From positions 1-9,709 of the forward strand of contig CAJOQB010000095.1 in assembly GCA_905236405.1 (NCBI GenBank): a stretch of DNA of 9,709 bases. The letters run 5' to 3'. The notes under the pieces were generated by a model. It was not told the DNA's origin, searched no databases, and worked only from the letters and a program-made list of their open reading frames with translations. Both the position numbers and the translations under genes were made by a program. Shown in pieces: positions 7,169-9,709 of this stretch (positions are counted from its first letter, which is position 1; each line of letters begins with the position of its first letter). Source of the stretch: an uncultured Bacteroidales bacterium (GTDB lineage: Bacteria > Bacteroidota > Bacteroidia > Bacteroidales > P3).

Positions 7169-7187
7169 AATATATATAAATACAGAA

Positions 7188-8216
7188 ATGGCTATCATTC
7201 TCTCCATAGAATCCTCTTGCGACGACACATCGTCGGCTGTACTACACGACGACCGTATACTGTCCAATGTCATCACCTCGCAGAAAGTGCACGAACAATA
7301 CGGCGGCGTGGTGCCCGAACTGGCATCACGTGCCCATCAGCAGAATATCCTCCCTGTGGTCGACGCTGCCATCCGACAAGCGGGTATCGACAAAAGTCAG
7401 ATTGACGCTGTCGCTTTCACTCGCGGGCCAGGATTATTAGGGTCGCTGTTGGTGGGTGTGTCGTTCGCCAAAGGTTTCTCACAGGCATTGAATGTCCCCC
7501 TTATCGAGGTGAACCACCTGCAGGCTCATGTGCTGTCGCATTTCATCCGAACATCGGACGACAGTGTCGTGCCTCAGTTCCCCTTCCTCTGTCTGTTAGT
7601 CAGCGGCGGACACACACAGATTATCCTGCTGCGTTCCCACTTCGATATGGAGATACTGGGACAGACCATCGACGACGCGGCAGGCGAGTGCATTGACAAA
7701 GCGGCCAAGATTATGGATTTGGGCTATCCTGGCGGTCCCATCATCGACCGACTGGCCCAAGAGGGCAACGCCGAGGCTTTCCGTTTCGCCACCCCCCACA
7801 TCCCCAATTATGACTACAGCTTCAGCGGCATCAAGACCTCGTTCCTCTATTTCCTTCGCGACCAGTTGGCCGTCAACCCGCAGTTTATCGAGGAGCACAA
7901 AGCCGACCTCTGTGCCTCGATACAAAAGGACATTGTCGACTTTCTGCTGAAGAAACTCGAGCGTGCCGCCATCGACACGGGTGTGCGACAGATTGCCATT
8001 GCCGGAGGGGTGAGTGCCAACTCCTGTCTGCGTGAAGGACTGCAACGGATGTGCCGCCGTCACCATTGGCAACCGTTCATCCCCCAGTTCCAGTTCTGCA
8101 CCGACAATGCCGCTATGGTGGGCATCGTCGGCTACTTCAAGTACCTGAACCGCGACTTCGCCGACATCAGCCTGCCCCCGTTCACCCGCACCAACAAGAC
8201 TTCAACTCCCGAATAA
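7188..8216 (+). CDS. tsaD: tRNA N6-adenosine threonylcarbamoyltransferase TsaD
   Basis: This 342-residue cytoplasmic enzyme transfers the threonylcarbamoyl group from threonylcarbamoyl-AMP to A37 of tRNAs reading ANN codons, forming t6A. It works with TsaB and TsaE, which are not in this window. It matches the family from end to end: ILSIESSCDDTSSAV at 4-18, YGGVVPELASRAHQ at 38-51, the metal ligands His110 and His114 in NHLQAH, VSGGHT at 138-143, GECIDKAAK at 167-175, SFSGIKT at 211-217, GGVSAN at 273-278 and CTDNAAM at 304-310 with metal ligand Asp306. Length is normal. The ATG at 7188 is preceded by an A-rich stretch rather than a Shine-Dalgarno sequence, usual for Bacteroidota, and gives the canonical N-terminus. 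It is divergent from tamB and lies 11 bases upstream of porP, so it probably leads an operon. Confidence 0.97.
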   Translation: MAIILSIESSCDDTSSAVLHDDRILSNVITSQKVHEQYGGVVPELASRAHQQNILPVVDAAIRQAGIDKSQIDAVAFTRGPGLLGSLLVGVSFAKGFSQALNVPLIEVNHLQAHVLSHFIRTSDDSVVPQFPFLCLLVSGGHTQIILLRSHFDMEILGQTIDDAAGECIDKAAKIMDLGYPGGPIIDRLAQEGNAEAFRFATPHIPNYDYSFSGIKTSFLYFLRDQLAVNPQFIEEHKADLCASIQKDIVDFLLKKLERAAIDTGVRQIAIAGGVSANSCLREGLQRMCRRHHWQPFIPQFQFCTDNAAMVGIVGYFKYLNRDFADISLPPFTRTNKTSTPE

Positions 8217-8227
8217 CCCCAAGAAAG

Positions 8228-9202
8228 ATGCATCGGTTTGTGACATATATGGCCTGTCTTGTTTTGGCTTGGAGCACCCTTCAAGCCCAAGACATCCATT
8301 TCTCTCAAATCGACGTCAACCCCGTGCTGCTCAACCCCGCCTATTCGGGCTTCTTCGACGGACAAGGTCGTTTTGGCCTCACCTATCGCAACCAGTGGGC
8401 GACGGTGTCCACCCCGTTCCAGACGATGACGGCCACTGCCGAGATAGCCCTCAAACGGCGTCGCTACCAGCAGGACGGACTGTCGTTGGGACTGATGGCC
8501 TTCACCGACCGTGCAGGCTCGTTGAACTACGGGTCGACAGCAGCCAACGCCATTCTCTCCTACTACAAGGCATTGGCAGTAGGGGTCATCCTTTCGGGTG
8601 CCATCGAGGGAGGTATAGGCTATACGGGCTTCGACCCCTCCCACGCCGTCATGACCGACCCCGACGAGACCTTCCCCACCCATAGCACCCAGTATCCCTT
8701 GTTGGGTGCAGGGTTGGCGTTGTTCATACAACCCAACGACGATTTCTATCTCAAAATAGGAGCGTCGGGACGCAATCTGAACCAACCCAACATCTCGTTC
8801 TTCGAGAACGAGTCGCTCTATCTGGCCCGTCACTACAACCTCTACGTCCGTGCCGAATACCGAGCGTGGAGCAATGTGGCACTGATGCCTTTGGCATTAC
8901 TGCAGATACAAGACAACAACACCGAAGCTATCATGGGTGCCGACGCCAAGTGGTTCCTCTCGGAAGGGATGAACGACATCACCACCTTTTCGGCAGGTGC
9001 CCATTACCGTATGCTCGACGCCCTATACCTCAACGCCACGTTGGAACGCAATGCTTGGTTGGTCAATCTCTGCTACGACATCAACCTCTCCAAGCTCACC
9101 CCCGCCTCCTACACCGTCGGCGCCATCGAGCTCACTGCCATCTACCGACTCAACAAACAACAAAAGCTACGTCCCAAGGCGATGCCTTGTCCAATAATAT
9201 AA
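8228..9202 (+). CDS. porP: PorP/SprF-family type IX secretion outer-membrane protein
   Basis: The 324-residue protein starts with a signal peptide (MHRFVTYMACLVLAWSTLQA) probably cut before QDIHF. The mature N-terminus carries the family hallmark DIHFSQIDVNPVLLNPAYSG followed by YRNQWATV. The rest is rich in alternating beta-strand sequence, as expected for an outer-membrane barrel. PorP/SprF proteins belong to the type IX secretion and gliding machinery; many Bacteroidota have several paralogues next to PorE-like or adhesin genes, so this copy may not be the core porP. The ATG at 8228 was chosen because it begins the signal peptide and has AAGAAAG just upstream; an in-frame extension to 8051 would overlap tsaD and has no signal. 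It lies 11 bases after tsaD and 26 before the next gene, with no terminator between them. Confidence 0.9.
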   Translation: MHRFVTYMACLVLAWSTLQAQDIHFSQIDVNPVLLNPAYSGFFDGQGRFGLTYRNQWATVSTPFQTMTATAEIALKRRRYQQDGLSLGLMAFTDRAGSLNYGSTAANAILSYYKALAVGVILSGAIEGGIGYTGFDPSHAVMTDPDETFPTHSTQYPLLGAGLALFIQPNDDFYLKIGASGRNLNQPNISFFENESLYLARHYNLYVRAEYRAWSNVALMPLALLQIQDNNTEAIMGADAKWFLSEGMNDITTFSAGAHYRMLDALYLNATLERNAWLVNLCYDINLSKLTPASYTVGAIELTAIYRLNKQQKLRPKAMPCPII

Positions 9203-9228
9203 TCCTCGTAACGAAAAACAGATATCTT

Positions 9229-9709
9229 ATGAAACATACAGTACTTTTTCTCTTAGCATTGTCCGTTGCCACACTGACCGTCAACGCCCAGTCGTCGCTC
9301 GAAAAACAGGGCGACCAAGCCATGGAGATGGGATTCTACAAAGCCGCTGTCGACTATTACCAGCAGGCGGCCAAGAAGAGCCTCAGCGACCGCCTGATAT
9401 ACAAATTGGGCGACGCCAACCGCAAGGCCGACCTCTATGCCGCCTCGGTGAAATATTATCGTCAGTTGGCCCATTCGCCCCAAGCTATCGACTTCGACGA
9501 CCTCTACTACCATCTGGCCGATATGTTGATGCATTGTGGAGAATACGACTCGGCTTATTTCTACTTCAACCGCTATCTGAACTCGTTCCCGAAAGACGAG
9601 AACTTGGTGGCTCACGCCCGTCAGAAAGTCCGCAACTGCGAGTGGCTTCAGGACGGTGCCGCTACAGCACAGAGCAAAGTCTCCTACTCTGTGGCCCACG
9701 AGGGAAGGA
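9229..9709 (+). CDS. Secreted TPR protein, probable PorE-like OmpA family, N-terminal part
   Basis: About 160 codons are visible before the window ends. The first 20 residues (MKHTVLFLLALSVATLTVNA) form a signal peptide with likely cleavage before QSS. What follows are helical tetratricopeptide-like repeats: EKQGDQAMEMGFYKAAVDYY, then IYKLGDANRKADLYAASVKY, then LYYHLADMLMHCGEYDSAYF. In Bacteroidota a TPR protein encoded directly after porP/sprF usually continues with WD40-like PD40 repeats and a C-terminal OmpA peptidoglycan-binding domain, as in PorE, which anchors the type IX secretion core to the cell wall. Those later domains are outside the window, so the PorE assignment is inference from position and the TPR start. 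The start 26 bases after porP suggests a shared transcript. Confidence 0.85.
   Translation, partial: MKHTVLFLLALSVATLTVNAQSSLEKQGDQAMEMGFYKAAVDYYQQAAKKSLSDRLIYKLGDANRKADLYAASVKYYRQLAHSPQAIDFDDLYYHLADMLMHCGEYDSAYFYFNRYLNSFPKDENLVAHARQKVRNCEWLQDGAATAQSKVSYSVAHEGR

Larger units (their letters stand above)
6714..7187. other. Divergent intergenic control region between tamB and tsaD
   Basis: This 474-base gap separates two outward-facing genes and contains no convincing protein gene. From left to right it holds an AT-rich tamB leader (about 6714-6779), a phased CTCCACT repeat array (6788-6871), an AT-rich spacer without recognisable motifs (about 6872-6935), a T-rich stretch before the tsaD promoter (6998-7053), and a structured tsaD leader (about 7060-7187). 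The base composition is clearly more AT-rich than in the flanking genes. It must hold the promoters for both directions; only the rightward one has a clear -7 element. Confidence 0.9.

Noticed and set aside
7070..7405. Frame beginning with the first ATG after the predicted tsaD transcription start and overlapping tsaD out of frame
   Set aside because: The product (MLSRVSEGLFILITIL and onward) becomes arginine- and histidine-rich inside tsaD, has no recognisable domain, and the tsaD frame has overwhelming support in the overlap.
8051..8227. Upstream extension of the porP gene
   Set aside because: It lies inside tsaD in another frame, would hide the signal peptide at an internal position, and the ATG at 8228 has proper spacing.

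Overview
The window looks like chromosomal DNA of a member of the Bacteroidota, most likely order Bacteroidales, with a moderate GC content in genes and an AT-rich intergenic region. Three things support this: a PorP/SprF-family type IX secretion gene followed by a TPR protein of the PorE type; a divergent tamB/tsaD pair, an arrangement I recall from this phylum; and a perfect Bacteroidota-type -7 promoter element (TAnnTTTG) upstream of tsaD. No RNA genes, CRISPR arrays, insertion sequences or phage genes were seen.

The left two thirds (1-6713) is one leftward gene cluster. In transcription order it holds a 1496-codon tamB (inner-membrane-anchored AsmA-like/TamB protein of outer-membrane biogenesis or lipid transport), a glycosyltransferase family 9 heptosyltransferase-like gene, a cytoplasmic type I L-asparaginase (ansA), and the first 53 codons of a PfkB-type heptose-7-phosphate kinase (RfaE1/HldE). 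Gaps are 19, 52 and 2 bases, so it probably forms one operon devoted mainly to building the envelope and LPS core. The asparaginase is a metabolic passenger.

The right third (7188-9709) is a rightward cluster: tsaD (the t6A37 tRNA modification enzyme), then after 11 bases a porP/sprF-type outer-membrane protein, then after 26 bases the N-terminal part of a secreted TPR protein that probably continues as a PorE-like OmpA protein. An essential translation gene may therefore share a transcript with secretion-system components.

The 474-base divergent region between tamB and tsaD (6714-7187) is the most unusual part. It contains a helically phased array of CTCCACT copies that turns into inverted copies (6788-6871), an 8-bp inverted repeat bracketing the tsaD promoter, and a tsaD leader of about 128 nt that can fold into a 14-bp interrupted stem. 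The tamB 5' end is also odd: the reading frame containing the membrane anchor has only a TTG start, while an ATG 28 bases upstream leads to CTT TAA, where a single +1 slip (or a one-base indel) would join it to tamB. No clearly new multi-gene system was found; the novelty is regulatory.
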